Positions 22,309-31,396 of a stretch of DNA of 47,163 bases are shown piece by piece; positions within the stretch are counted from its first letter, which is position 1, and each line of letters begins with the position of its first letter. The notes below the pieces were generated by a model that was not told the DNA's origin, ran no database searches, and was given only the letters and a program-made list of their open reading frames with translations. The stretch is from Sphingopyxis sp. 2PD (GTDB lineage: Bacteria; Pseudomonadota; Alphaproteobacteria; Sphingomonadales; Sphingomonadaceae). The position numbers and the translations under genes are program-made. The DNA is taken from NCBI RefSeq assembly GCF_005503695.1, contig NZ_SCMU01000024.1, positions 1 to 47,163 on the forward strand, read 5' to 3'.

Positions 22309-23286
22309 TCACGGTTTCAGCACCACCTTGCCCACCACCTCGCGCCGTTCCAGCATCGCAAAGCCCTCGCGCCAGTCGGCAAGGTCCAGTGCGGCGTGGA
22401 CGTGCGGGCGGATTTTGCCCGCCGCGGCCAGCGCATCGACCGCGGCGACATTCTCGGCCCCGCGCGCCGGGAAGCGGCGGCCATATTCGCCCGCGCGCAC
22501 CCCGACGACCGAGAAGCCCATGATCAGTGGCATGTTGACCGACACCTCCGGAATACGCCCCGACGCAAAGCCGATCACCAGCAAGCGCCCGCCGAACGCG
22601 ATGCAGCGCGTCGATTCGTCGAAGACATCGCCGCCAACCGGGTCGAAGATGACGTCGGCCCCCACCCCGCCGGTCAGTTCCTTCACCCGTTCGCGAAATC
22701 CCGGCGCGCCGTCGATCACCGCGTCGGTCGCATAAAGCCGCGCAATCGCGCCCCGCTTGTCGGCGCTGCTCGCCGCCGCGATCACCCGCGCGCCCAGCGC
22801 CCCGGCCAGATCGACGGCGGCCAGCCCGACGCCCCCCGCCGCGCCATGCACCAGCACCCACTCTCCCGCCTCGACCCGCGCACAGCGGACCAGCGCGACA
22901 TAGGCGGTGAGATATGCGACCGGATAGGCCGCCGCTTCCTCCCATGTCAGCCCTTCGGGCTTCGTGCGCAGGGCCGCCGCGGGTACGGTACAATATTCGG
23001 CCATCGCGCCGAACCGGTTGCCGCCGACCACCGCATCGCCAATCCCCCAGCCAGCGACCCCGTCGCCCAGCGCATCGATTTCGCCAGCAAACTCCATTCC
23101 CGCCACGAACGGCAGCTCGGGCTTCAACTGATAATCGCCGCGCGTCATCAACAGGTCGGGGAAATTTACCGCCGCCGCGCGCACGCGTACGCGCACCTCG
23201 CCCGGGCCAGGCTGCGGAAGCGGCAGGTCGGCGAGCGCCGTCCCCGCGTGGTCGGGCAACAATTCTGTGACCTGCAAAGCGCGCAT
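22309..23286 (-). CDS. MDR-family NADPH:quinone oxidoreductase
   Basis: A 325-aa zinc-independent medium-chain dehydrogenase/reductase. The start at 23286 is ATG; the frame also allows an adjacent TTG. GGAAAGG lies upstream. The N-terminal GroES-like domain has AAAVNFPDLLMTRGDYQLKP and PFVAGMEFAGEIDALGDGV. The nucleotide-binding domain has VLVHGAAGGVGLAAVDLAGA, a variant Rossmann motif typical of NADPH users, and the typical VGGDVFDESTRC. No Cys/His zinc ligands are seen. Substrate may be a quinone or enone; the exact one is not known. Confidence 0.87.
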   Translation of the reverse strand: MRALQVTELLPDHAGTALADLPLPQPGPGEVRVRVRAAAVNFPDLLMTRGDYQLKPELPFVAGMEFAGEIDALGDGVAGWGIGDAVVGGNRFGAMAEYCTVPAAALRTKPEGLTWEEAAAYPVAYLTAYVALVRCARVEAGEWVLVHGAAGGVGLAAVDLAGALGARVIAAASSADKRGAIARLYATDAVIDGAPGFRERVKELTGGVGADVIFDPVGGDVFDESTRCIAFGGRLLVIGFASGRIPEVSVNMPLIMGFSVVGVRAGEYGRRFPARGAENVAAVDALAAAGKIRPHVHAALDLADWREGFAMLERREVVGKVVLKP

Positions 23287-23358
23287 CAAGAAAAGCCTTT
23301 CCTACATTTTGCCAATATGGTTCGTTCTTTAATAGACAACAAACCACAGGAGCGAATC

Positions 23359-23928
23359 ATGCCCAACCGCGAATGCCCGCCTGTCGACGCCGACGCGCTG
23401 ATCGATGCCGTCATCGACCGCGAAGGCCGTTATGTAAACCACCCCGCCGATCGCGGCGGCCCGACCTGCTGGGGAATCACCGAAGCGGTGGCGCGCGCGC
23501 AGGGCTATAGCGGCGCGATGCGCGACCTGCCGCGCACCGAGGCCGCGGCGATCTACCGCCGCATCTATTGGCTGCGTCCCGGTTTCGATCGCGTGGCGTT
23601 GCGCGCGCCGAAAATCGCCGCCGAGCTGTTCGACACCGGCGTCAATATGGGCACCGCCGTCGCCGCGGGGTTCCTGCAACGCGCGCTCAACGCGCTGAAC
23701 CGCGCCGCGCGCGACTATCCCGACATCGCGGTCGATCGCGAAATCGGCCCGCGCACGCTGTCGGCGCTCGACGCCTTTCTGCGCACCCGCGGCGCGGGCG
23801 GCGAAACCGTGCTGCTGCGCGCGATGGAGGCGCTGCAGGGCGAACGCTACATCGCGCTCGCCGAGCGCCGCCCGAGCCAGGAGGCGTTTCTCTACGGCTG
23901 GCTCGCCAACCGCATCGGGCCGCATTGA
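23359..23928 (+). CDS. GH108 endolysin (N-acetylmuramidase), GTA lysis type
   Basis: The start at 23359 has AGGAG upstream; 189 aa. The GH108 catalytic segment is REGRYVNHPADRGGPTCWGI, where Glu22 is the expected catalytic acid. The C-terminal part (AAELFDTGVNMGTAVAAGFL ... FLYGWLANRI) matches the peptidoglycan-binding half of these enzymes. No signal peptide is seen, so release needs the holin 62 nt downstream. In Rhodobacter capsulatus a homologous endolysin-holin pair, outside the head-tail cluster, lyses cells to free gene transfer agents. That role here is an inference. Confidence 0.85.
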   Translation: MPNRECPPVDADALIDAVIDREGRYVNHPADRGGPTCWGITEAVARAQGYSGAMRDLPRTEAAAIYRRIYWLRPGFDRVALRAPKIAAELFDTGVNMGTAVAAGFLQRALNALNRAARDYPDIAVDREIGPRTLSALDAFLRTRGAGGETVLLRAMEALQGERYIALAERRPSQEAFLYGWLANRIGPH

Positions 23929-23990
23929 AAGCGTTTGGTGCGCCATTGGGCTGAACTTTCCTGAACTTTGAACCTGCAAGGAGTATCGCC

Positions 23991-24404
23991 ATGAGCATCA
24001 TCGAGGGCCTGATCGGCCCTATTGCCAAGCTGATCGACAAAATCATCCCCGATCCCGAAGCGCGCGACCGCGCCAAGCTGGAACTGCTCAAGCTGGAGGG
24101 CAGCCAGGAAATGGAAGCGATCCGCACCCGGATGACCGCGATCGTCGCCGAAGCGAACAGCGCCGACCCCTGGACGAGCCGCGCGCGGCCAAGCTTCCTC
24201 TATGTGATGTACGCGCTGTTGCTGTGGGCGATTCCGATGGGCCTGATCGCCGCGGCGCGGCCCGAGATGGCGGAGGGTATCGCGCGGGGGATGAACGTCT
24301 ATCTCGCGGGGATTCCCGAGCCCCTCTACGCGCTCTTTGGCACGGGGTATCTGGGGTACACCGCGGCGCGGGCGTGGGGGAAAGCGAAGGGGGTGGAGAG
24401 CTGA
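23991..24404 (+). CDS. 3TM holin of the GTA-release type
   Basis: A 137-aa protein with AAGGAG before the ATG. It starts MSIIEGLIGPIAKLIDKIIP, has a charged helix (RDRAKLELLKLEGSQEMEAI) and then SADPWTSRARPSFLYVMYAL, which is the PWTSRARPxFLY motif of the Holin_3TMs family described for gene transfer agent release. Hydrophobic segments are near residues 5-18, 68-85 and 105-125. It forms membrane lesions that let the endolysin reach peptidoglycan. Confidence 0.88.
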   Translation: MSIIEGLIGPIAKLIDKIIPDPEARDRAKLELLKLEGSQEMEAIRTRMTAIVAEANSADPWTSRARPSFLYVMYALLLWAIPMGLIAAARPEMAEGIARGMNVYLAGIPEPLYALFGTGYLGYTAARAWGKAKGVES

Positions 24405-24470
24405 TGGTCGCCAATATCATCCGGGACGGCGGACGGTAGAATCTGCGCGCCGCGAAGCAACTAACCCACT

Positions 24471-24583
24471 CCGTTCGCCCTGAGCAGGGGCTGAGCTTGC
24501 CGAAGACCCGTCTCGAAGGGCCGCAACGTCGCGATCCTTCGAGACGCCATTTCGACAGGCTCAATGGCTCCTCAGGACAAACG
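24471..24583. repeat. REP-like palindrome (type 1), degenerate composite
   Basis: Arms related to GTTCGCCCTGAGC and GACAGGCTC...AACGGG enclose internal copies of the repeat (GCTGAGCTTGCCGAAG, TCGAAGGGCC). It appears to be two overlapping elements. It lies in the 334-nt gap 24405-24738, which has no gene. Confidence 0.7.
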
Positions 24584-24648
24584 GGTTGCTAAACACGCCG
24601 CGCCTGAAGGCGGCCAGGGTCGGTCCTGCTCAGGCTGAATCAAGTCAC

Positions 24649-24715
24649 CGTAGCCCTGAGCTTGTCGAAGGGCGCTTATCGGCGAGAAGCGCCCTTCGAG
24701 AGGCTCAGGGCTACG
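24649..24715. terminator. REP-type hairpin at the end of the alaS-SRPBCC operon
   Basis: CGTAGCCCTGAGCTTGTCGA and TCGAGAGGCTCAGGGCTACG pair with one mismatch around GAAGGGCGCTTATCGGCGAGAAGCGC-type inner arms, forming a long stem. It sits 24 nt past the SRPBCC stop on the minus strand, a typical place for REP hairpins that end transcripts or protect 3' ends. Confidence 0.6.
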
Positions 24716-24738
24716 GATCAGTTTGAACAGGACAGACT

Positions 24739-25215
24739 CTATCCCTCCACAACCCTCGCCAAATTCGCGAGCGACGAATTCAACCCCTCCAGGTGATCCT
24801 TCGCCGAAATCCCCGGCGGCACATGATGCGCATCGATCGTCACCAGCGTCCCCCCGCCTTGCCGCGACAGATACCAGTGCATCGCCATCGTTCCCGAAAA
24901 GCGTGGATCGTCGGACACGAACTCGACCTCCCACACGATCAGGCGGCCGTCATCGAGCGTCGGAATATAGACCTCGACGACATCGCTGTCGTCGTCGCTT
25001 TTGGTCTCGACGCCGGCATCGTCAAAGGTCAGCCGCATCAGAAAGCCGCCGCCGGGCCGCAGGTCGACATGCTCGAATTCGCCCGTCGCCCCCTCGGGCG
25101 GTAACCAGCGCGCGAGTTTCGCTTCGCTGGTGAAGGCTGAAAAGACGTCGACCAGCGGCGCCGCGATCAGCCGTTCGGCATGATCGGTGCGCCGCGTTTT
25201 CTTGGTCGGTTTCAA
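24739..25215 (-). CDS. SRPBCC-family (AHSA1-like) protein
   Basis: A 158-aa protein: [20 protein letters not shown] then [20 protein letters not shown] and [12 protein letters not shown] are the START-like/Aha1-C pattern of a hydrophobic ligand-binding fold. [20 protein letters not shown] and [20 protein letters not shown] complete the family outline. It overlaps the alaS stop by 4 nt (ATGA), so it is translated with alaS. Ligand unknown. Confidence 0.85.
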   Translation of the reverse strand: MKPTKKTRRTDHAERLIAAPLVDVFSAFTSEAKLARWLPPEGATGEFEHVDLRPGGGFLMRLTFDDAGVETKSDDDSDVVEVYIPTLDDGRLIVWEVEFVSDDPRFSGTMAMHWYLSRQGGGTLVTIDAHHVPPGISAKDHLEGLNSSLANLARVVEG

Positions 25216-27857
25216 ACGAGCGCGGCTTTGACCGCGGCCACCGCCGCATCCGCCGCGCCCCCATCAGGACCGCCGCCCTGTGCCATGTCGGGCCGACCGC
25301 CGCCGCCCTGTCCGCCGAGCGCCGCAACCGCGACCTTGACCAGATCGACCGCGTTATGCGCAACCCCGTCGGTCACCCCGACCGCCACCGACGCGCGCCC
25401 ATCGTTGACCGCGACGAGCATCGCAACGCCGCTGCCGACCTGCTTTTTGAGGCCATCGACCGTACCGCGCAGCTCTTTCGGGTCGAGCCCGTCGACAACC
25501 TGCGCGATGAATGCGGTGTCGCCGACCTGTTCGACCGCCGGACCCGCAGCCGCGCCGCCGCCGCCCGAACCGCCGAGTGCCAGCGCCTTCTTCGCATCGG
25601 CAAGCTCGCGCTCGGCCTTTTTGAGCTGCTCGGCGAGCGCCGCGACGCGCGCCGGGACATCGTCGGGCGAGGTCTTGAGCGCCGCCGCCGCCGCCTTCAG
25701 CGCCTCGTCGCGACCGTTCAGCCAGACGCGCGCAGCGTCGCCGGTCAGCGCCTCGATGCGCCGCACGCCCGACGACACGGCGCTTTCGCCGATGATCTTG
25801 AGCAGCGCAATGTCGCCCAGCGCGCGGACATGCGTCCCGCCGCACAGTTCGACCGAATAATGATTGTCGGTCGCCTTGCCCATGCTGAGCACGCGTACCT
25901 CGTCGCCATATTTCTCGCCGAACAGCGCCAGCGCGCCCGCCGCGACGGCGTCGTCGGGGGTCATCAGCCGCGTCGTCACCACCTCGTTGCCGCGGATCTG
26001 CGCGTTCACGTCTGCCTCGATGTCGGCGATCTCTTGCGCGGTGAGCGCCTTGGGGTGCGAGAAGTCGAAGCGGAAGCGGTCCTCGGCGACCAGGCTGCCC
26101 TTTTGCGTCACATGCTCGCCCAGCCGGTTACGCAGCGCCGCGTGCAGCAGGTGCGTCGCGCTGTGGTTGGCGCGGATGCGGTCGCGACGCTCGGCATCGA
26201 CGGTCAGCTGCACCGTATCGCCGACCTTCAGCGTCCCCGCTTCGAGCTTCGCCTGATGCGCGTGCAGCCGCCCGAGCGGCTTGCTGGTGTCGCTGACGGA
26301 CGCCTTCGCGCCGCCGAGCGTCGCGATCGTGCCGCTGTCGCCCATCTGGCCGCCGCTCTCGCCGTAAAAGGGCGTCTGGTTGGTCAGCACGACCAACTCG
26401 TCGCCCGCCGTGGCCTCGCTGACCTGCACGCCGTCCTTGACCAGCGCGATCACCTGACCCTCGCCCACCGTTGCGCCATATCCCGTGAATTCGGTGCTGC
26501 CATTCGTTCCGGCGAGGTCGAACCAGATTTCCTCCGACGCCTTCTGCCCGCTGCCCTTCCACGCCGCGCGCGCCGCCGCCTTCTGCTGCGCCATCGCGGC
26601 GTCGAAACCCGCACGATCGACCGCGATGTCCTGCGTGCGCAGTGCGTCTTCGGTCAGGTCGTAAGGAAAGCCGTAGGTATCGTAGAGCTTGAACGCGACC
26701 TCGCCGGGCAGCGTCGCGCCCGCCGCCATCCCGACCGTCGCCTCGTCGAGCAGCTTCAGCCCCTTGTCGAGCGTCTGGCGGAACTTGGTCTCCTCGCGCT
26801 CGAGCGTCTCGGCGATCAGCGGCTGGGCGCGGATCAGCTCGGGATAAGCGGCACCCATTTCGGCGGTCAGCGAGGGCAGCAGCCGGTACATCAAGGGATC
26901 CTTGGCGCCCAGCAGATGCGCATGACGCATCGCACGGCGCATGATCCGGCGCAGCACATAACCGCGCCCTTCGTTCGACGGCAGCACCCCGTCGGCGACA
27001 AGGAAGCTCGACGCGCGAAGGTGATCGGCGATGACGCGGTGGCTCGCTTGGCTTCCGCCCTCGGCCGGCACCCCGGTCAGCTCGACCGACGCGGCGATCA
27101 GCGCCTTGAACGTGTCGGTGTCATAATTGTCGGTGACGCCCTGCAGCACCGCCGCGACACGCTCCAGCCCCATGCCGGTGTCGATGCTGGGGCGCGGCAG
27201 GTCGACGCGGTCGCCCGGCGCGCGCTGTTCATATTGCATGAACACCAGGTTCCAGATTTCGACAAAGCGGTCGCCGTCCTCATCAGGCGATCCCGGCGGC
27301 CCGCCCGCGATATGGTCGCCATGGTCGTAAAAGATTTCGCTGCACGGCCCGCACGGCCCGGTGTCGCCCATCGACCAGAAATTATCGTTGGTCGCGATGC
27401 GGATGATGCGCTCCTCGGGCAGCCCCGCGATCTTGCGCCACAGGTCATAGGCTTCGTCATCGGTGTGATAGACGGTCGCGGTGAGCTTTTCGGGCGCCAG
27501 CCCCCACGTCTTGGTGATCAGCGTCCACGCATGGTGGATCGCCTGTTCCTTGAAATAGTCGCCGAACGAGAAATTGCCGAGCATTTCGAAGAAGGTGTGG
27601 TGACGCGCGGTGAAGCCGACATTGTCGAGATCATTGTGCTTGCCGCCCGCGCGGACGCATTTCTGCGACGACGCCGCGGTGCTGTACGGGCGCTTTTCGA
27701 GGCCCGTGAAGACATTCTTGAACGGCACCATCCCGGCGTTGACGAACATCAACGTCGGGTCGTTGTACGGCACCAGCGGCGCCGACGGCTCGATATGGTG
27801 CCCGGTGCCCCCGAAATAGTCGAGGAACGAGCGGCGAATGTCGTTGGTCGATGTCAT
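25212..27857 (-). CDS. alaS: Alanyl-tRNA synthetase
   Basis: An 881-aa class II synthetase that charges tRNA-Ala. It opens [20 protein letters not shown] then [20 protein letters not shown], followed by [20 protein letters not shown] and the class II motifs in the first 450 residues. The editing domain has [13 protein letters not shown] and [20 protein letters not shown], the zinc-binding HxxxH and CxxxH sites that clear Ser- and Gly-tRNA. The C-terminal part has a coiled coil ([20 protein letters not shown]) and a glycine-rich C-Ala domain. Full length. Confidence 0.98.
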   Translation of the reverse strand: MTSTNDIRRSFLDYFGGTGHHIEPSAPLVPYNDPTLMFVNAGMVPFKNVFTGLEKRPYSTAASSQKCVRAGGKHNDLDNVGFTARHHTFFEMLGNFSFGDYFKEQAIHHAWTLITKTWGLAPEKLTATVYHTDDEAYDLWRKIAGLPEERIIRIATNDNFWSMGDTGPCGPCSEIFYDHGDHIAGGPPGSPDEDGDRFVEIWNLVFMQYEQRAPGDRVDLPRPSIDTGMGLERVAAVLQGVTDNYDTDTFKALIAASVELTGVPAEGGSQASHRVIADHLRASSFLVADGVLPSNEGRGYVLRRIMRRAMRHAHLLGAKDPLMYRLLPSLTAEMGAAYPELIRAQPLIAETLEREETKFRQTLDKGLKLLDEATVGMAAGATLPGEVAFKLYDTYGFPYDLTEDALRTQDIAVDRAGFDAAMAQQKAAARAAWKGSGQKASEEIWFDLAGTNGSTEFTGYGATVGEGQVIALVKDGVQVSEATAGDELVVLTNQTPFYGESGGQMGDSGTIATLGGAKASVSDTSKPLGRLHAHQAKLEAGTLKVGDTVQLTVDAERRDRIRANHSATHLLHAALRNRLGEHVTQKGSLVAEDRFRFDFSHPKALTAQEIADIEADVNAQIRGNEVVTTRLMTPDDAVAAGALALFGEKYGDEVRVLSMGKATDNHYSVELCGGTHVRALGDIALLKIIGESAVSSGVRRIEALTGDAARVWLNGRDEALKAAAAALKTSPDDVPARVAALAEQLKKAERELADAKKALALGGSGGGGAAAGPAVEQVGDTAFIAQVVDGLDPKELRGTVDGLKKQVGSGVAMLVAVNDGRASVAVGVTDGVAHNAVDLVKVAVAALGGQGGGGRPDMAQGGGPDGGAADAAVAAVKAALV

Positions 27858-27932
27858 GCGCGCGATCTAGTGCGCCGCGGCGCGTTTCTCAAGCAAGATA
27901 CGCGCCGCAGCCCCAGCCTCGCAACGGAAAAG

Positions 27933-28673
27933 CTACCGCTTGCACAGGCGGTTGAGTTCCTCGTCGCTGAACCCCTCTTCGTCGATCAGCCGCTGCGAGA
28001 TATAGCGCACGTCATATTGCGAGATTTGATACTCGCCATCGCGCAGCCGATAGAGCAGGATCCCGCCGCACGTTCCGGCGATCCCGGGATGCGAACTCAG
28101 CACCGCAAAATAAGCGTAAGCCCCCGGATAAATGGCGTCGGGCGGATTGGTCATCCAGCCGTCGAGCCGCAGCGTGAATTCGCCCGGCCCCGTCTGGTAC
28201 ATCTTTGCTTCGTCGCTGAACCGCTTCATTTCGGTCGGGTTCGTCTCAAGCGCGGGGTCCATCATCTTGGCGAGCAGCACCGTGTTACCGGCGTCGAGAT
28301 TGTCGACAAATCGCTGCGCAAAGCGTGTGGCGGCGGTGGTTTCGGCGGCGCTCGGCTTCCAGTCGGCGGGAACGGGTTTGTAGGGATCGGTCGCCGGATC
28401 GAAGCAACTGAACGCCTGACGGAAATCCTTGATAACCGTGACGCCGCGTTCGACATTGATGTGATTGTCAAAGAAATAGCGCCCGAACCGCACTTTCTTG
28501 GCGCCGCAGCGCTGCTCGGCCAAGATCTTGATGCGATCGACGACCGGGTCATATTGGTCGGCGTCGATCGTGGCGACCGTTGCCGCAAAACCCTTGCCCG
28601 GAACGGCCTCTATCTTGATCGGCGGCAATGGCTGGGCGGACGCCATCAGCGCCGCCAGAATAATGGCTGTCAT
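27933..28673 (-). CDS. Exported protein of unknown function, 246 aa
   Basis: A short N-terminal hydrophobic segment (MTAIILAALMASAQP) suggests a signal peptide. The mature part has two or three cysteines (AEQRCGAKKVRFG, FSCFDPATD, GTCGGILLYRLRDG) and ends EEGFSDEELNRLCKR. No family recognised. GC content and codon use resemble the neighbours, so it looks native. It lies 75 nt after alaS on the same strand as seen in genome order, but probably has its own promoter. Confidence 0.7.
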   Translation of the reverse strand: MTAIILAALMASAQPLPPIKIEAVPGKGFAATVATIDADQYDPVVDRIKILAEQRCGAKKVRFGRYFFDNHINVERGVTVIKDFRQAFSCFDPATDPYKPVPADWKPSAAETTAATRFAQRFVDNLDAGNTVLLAKMMDPALETNPTEMKRFSDEAKMYQTGPGEFTLRLDGWMTNPPDAIYPGAYAYFAVLSSHPGIAGTCGGILLYRLRDGEYQISQYDVRYISQRLIDEEGFSDEELNRLCKR

Positions 28674-28797
28674 GTCTCAAAACCCCCAACGATTCCTTCG
28701 AATCGCGACCCCGCACCGCAAAGGCCGAAGCTTCCTTCGCGGTACGGGCCCATCCTGCGGACAAGGCCTGCGCGTTGCAAGGGGGTTTGCGGCAATA

Positions 28798-29385
28798 TCA
28801 GAAGTTTGTCGCGATACCCTTGCCCAAATAACAGGGCAGCTGGCGCAGCACGTCGGCCTTTGGCACGCCGTCCTCGATCAGGTCGGGCGGCACCTCCGAC
28901 GTGTCGGTGCGCACGACGCTCCATTCGGCGCCCGTTTCGGTGCGGTGGACGACGACATAGCCGCAATCCATCGTCCGGTCGGACCGATCGCCGCGAAAAT
29001 CGAACGCGGCGTACAGCCCCGGCGGCTGGCCCGCGGGGTCGGCGTACCAGCTGACACGCAGCACGCGAAGCGTGCCATCGGCCCACAGCACCGGCCGCTT
29101 GCGAAGGTTCATTTCCCATTCGAGCCGCGGGTTCGCCGCCTGGAACGACAGGCGCAGCATGGCATAGGCGCTGGCATAATCGCGCTTCGCCAGCGCCATG
29201 GTGTATGCGGCGAAGCGGCCCATCGCCGCGCTTTCGTCGGCCGCCGCCACAGCAAACGCCGCGCCGTCGGCCGTCGTCGCGACCCGCTCGACCTCGGGCC
29301 CGAGCGGCGGCACCTGCGCCGCCGCTGCGCTGCCGAGCAGCGCCAGCGCGGCGAGCGGCAGGCAGCGGCGCCGGTCAATAACCAT
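28798..29385 (-). CDS. Exported protein, possibly DUF4019-like
   Basis: A 195-aa protein with an N-terminal signal peptide (MVIDRRRCLPLAALALLGSA then AAAQVPP). The mature part, FAAYTMALAKRDYASAYAML ... NLRKRPVLWADGTLRVLRVS, then AFDFRGDRSDRTMDCGYVVV and EWSVVRTDTSEVP, resembles DUF4019-type domains in which a YAxAYxML helix precedes a cystatin-like sheet; this match is weak. It overlaps the upstream GST gene by 11 nt, so they are probably co-transcribed. Confidence 0.65.
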   Translation of the reverse strand: MVIDRRRCLPLAALALLGSAAAAQVPPLGPEVERVATTADGAAFAVAAADESAAMGRFAAYTMALAKRDYASAYAMLRLSFQAANPRLEWEMNLRKRPVLWADGTLRVLRVSWYADPAGQPPGLYAAFDFRGDRSDRTMDCGYVVVHRTETGAEWSVVRTDTSEVPPDLIEDGVPKADVLRQLPCYLGKGIATNF

Positions 29386-30001
29386 AATAGGCGCCGCCCT
29401 TTTCGCGCGCGCGCTGCCAGGCGGGACGCGCGTGACAGGCGTTCACGAACGCCGCGAGCTTGGGATAGCGCGGCGCCATGCCCTGCATGATCGCGATTTC
29501 CGCGGGAAAGCTCAGCATGATGTCGGCGGCGGACAAGCTGTCGCCGATGAAGTGGCCGCTGTCGCCGACGCGGCTTTCCATATGGGAAAAATGCGCGTCG
29601 AGCTGCTGGTTGATCCGCGGTTCGAGTGGCGCCGCCGCCTCGCCGAGCCGCGCGGTATAGATGCGCAGCAGGATCGGGGTCATCGCCGACCCTTCGGCAA
29701 AATGCAGCCATTCAAGGTGGCTGACATGGTCGTCGGTGCCGCGTTCGGGGACCAGATGGCCGCCGCCGTGGCGCTCGCACAAATATTCGGTGATCGCGCC
29801 CGATTCAATAACGACGCGGTCGCCATCGGAGATCACCGGCGACTTGCCGAGCGGATGCACTGCGACCAGCTCGGGCGGCGCCAGATTGGTGGTCGCGTCG
29901 CGGTCATAATATTTGATTTCGTACGGCGCGCCGATTTCCTCGAGCAGCCACAATATGCGCTGCGAGCGGCTGTTGTTCAGATGGTGGACGATCAGGGTCA
30001 T
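29375..30001 (-). CDS. Glutathione S-transferase
   Basis: A 208-aa cytosolic GST with AGGAGA before the start. The thioredoxin-like N domain opens MTLIVHHLNNSRSQRILWLL with Ser11/Arg12 near the usual glutathione site, and has the cis-Pro segment KSPVISDGD and the ESGAITEYL motif for glutathione binding. The alpha-helical C domain includes GHFIGDSLSAADIMLSFP with the N-capping Asp. It may detoxify electrophiles; substrate unknown. Confidence 0.92.
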   Translation of the reverse strand: MTLIVHHLNNSRSQRILWLLEEIGAPYEIKYYDRDATTNLAPPELVAVHPLGKSPVISDGDRVVIESGAITEYLCERHGGGHLVPERGTDDHVSHLEWLHFAEGSAMTPILLRIYTARLGEAAAPLEPRINQQLDAHFSHMESRVGDSGHFIGDSLSAADIMLSFPAEIAIMQGMAPRYPKLAAFVNACHARPAWQRAREKGGAYYGY

Positions 30002-30019
30002 ATTTCTCTCCTCAAAGGG

Positions 30020-30835
30020 TCAAATTTTGTAGCTTCCATTGCGGTCGATCAGCGCCGCGAGCTCGCGAACCAGCTTGGCGCCGAGGATCGCGGTCACATT
30101 GCCGACGTCTCGGCCCGGATGATGCTCGACGACGTCGGCGCCGACGATCGGCGCGGTCTGCTTGTGCAGCACCGCCAGCACTTCGCGCACCGTCAACCCG
30201 CCGGGCTCGGGATGCGCAACCCCGGGCGCCGCCGACGGGTCGATGCCGTCGAGGTCGATCGAGATATAGAGCGGGCCGTCGAGGACCGGAACGCGGTCGG
30301 GCGAAAAGTCCGCCATCGGAATGATCTCGACCCCGAAGCGCGCCGCCTGTTCGCGGCAATGGGTGTTGAGGGTGCGGATGCCGACCTGCACCAGCCGCGC
30401 CGCATGCCCCGCTTCGCAGATGCGCGCGAAGGGCGAGGCATGGCTGCGCGGATTACCCGCGAAATCATCGTAGAGATCGGGGTGCGCGTCGAAATGCAGG
30501 ATGGTAACTGGTCCAAAACAGGTCGCCGCCGCTTCGACGAGCGGAAAGGTTACCGCATGGTCGCCGCCGAGCGCCAGCGGCACCTCGCCATCCTCGTGCA
30601 GCATCACGACATGGCGGCGGATCGCGGCATCGTCCTGCGCGGTGTTCTCGGTCAGCGGCAGGTCGCCGTCGTCGGTGAAGGCGATGTCGGTACCGATCTC
30701 CGGTCCGAGTTCGCTGGCCATATTGCCGCGATCACTGAACAGCGCCGCCCGGATCGCCGCGGGACCGGCAGCGGCGCCGCGCTCGAAGCTGCTGTTGATA
30801 TCGGTGGGCAGGCCAAAGAGGCGGATCGCAGGCAT
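30020..30835 (-). CDS. speB: Ureohydrolase (agmatinase/arginase family)
   Basis: A 271-aa dinuclear manganese hydrolase of the arginase superfamily. Metal ligands are visible: GGDHA (His), FDAHPDLYDD (Asp-x-His-x-Asp) and SIDLDGIDPS (Asp-x-Asp). The family-typical GLPTDINSSFERGAAAGPAA is at the N terminus and HPEPGGLT in the C-terminal part. Agmatinase, which gives putrescine and urea, is the usual annotation, but guanidinobutyrase or formimidoylglutamase is possible. The 18-nt gap to the GST suggests co-transcription. Confidence 0.85.
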   Translation of the reverse strand: MPAIRLFGLPTDINSSFERGAAAGPAAIRAALFSDRGNMASELGPEIGTDIAFTDDGDLPLTENTAQDDAAIRRHVVMLHEDGEVPLALGGDHAVTFPLVEAAATCFGPVTILHFDAHPDLYDDFAGNPRSHASPFARICEAGHAARLVQVGIRTLNTHCREQAARFGVEIIPMADFSPDRVPVLDGPLYISIDLDGIDPSAAPGVAHPEPGGLTVREVLAVLHKQTAPIVGADVVEHHPGRDVGNVTAILGAKLVRELAALIDRNGSYKI

Positions 30836-31083
30836 GGCTCGCTTGTAACTGCTGGTCGAGCGCGCGCAAGGCGCGGCAGCGAGGATTGCGCTGGAGAGAC
30901 AGGAGGCGCGGCGTCGAGGAGAATCGCGCCCGGTGGGCAGCCGCCCGTCCTACCTCCATTTGCATCGAGCGAAATCGTGAGACCCGGCAGAACCCAGCAT
31001 GTCCGATGGGTGTCTCGACTTCGCTCGACACGAACGGAAATGGAAGTGTCAGCCAACGACCGGAGGCAGGCCTCATTACATCC

Positions 31084-31152
31084 TCATCCCGGACTTGATC
31101 CGGGATCCATCTCAGCGTTGAAGTTATGGATCCCGGATCAAGTCCGGGATGA
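31084..31152. repeat. Dispersed palindrome, TCATCCCGGACTTGATCCGGGA type
   Basis: The arm at 31084-31110 and its near-perfect reverse complement at 31126-31152 enclose about 15 nt. Each arm is itself a small palindrome (CCCGGA...TCCGGG). This is a widespread alphaproteobacterial intergenic repeat. A short TCTCGACTTCGCTCGACACG motif lies just before, near 31013. Confidence 0.8.
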
Positions 31153-31207
31153 CGAAAACAGCAGATGGCAGCTAACGACCGGAAGTGGACGTACATCATT
31201 TTCTCTG

Positions 31208-31355
31208 TCCCCTTGTGGGAGAGATACGAAGGCTTGGCAGCTTTGCTGCCTAGCCGCAGTTGAGAGAGGGGTTTGCGCGTGCTGGCGTCCGCCCCCTCAC
31301 CAAGCTTCGCTAGCTCCTGACGGAGCAAGCTGCGCTATCCTCTCCCACAAGGGGA
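31208..31355. repeat. Long inverted repeat in the 561-nt gap before pepN
   Basis: TCCCCTTGTGGGAGAG (31208-31223) is the exact reverse complement of CTCTCCCACAAGGGGA (31340-31355). The 116 nt between are rich in nested small inverted repeats (GGCAGCTTTGCTGCC, CTCCTGACGGAG). It resembles a degenerate non-autonomous element. The gap 30836-31396 has no credible gene. Confidence 0.65.
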
Positions 31356-31396
31356 GAGGAGCTTGTGGCAGCTCGCCACTCCGAAGCATCCCTCGC

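Noticed and set aside
25356..29054. A 1232-aa plus-strand frame over alaS and its neighbours
   Set aside because: It lies antisense to alaS and two exported-protein genes and has the Arg/Asp-rich composition of an antisense frame.
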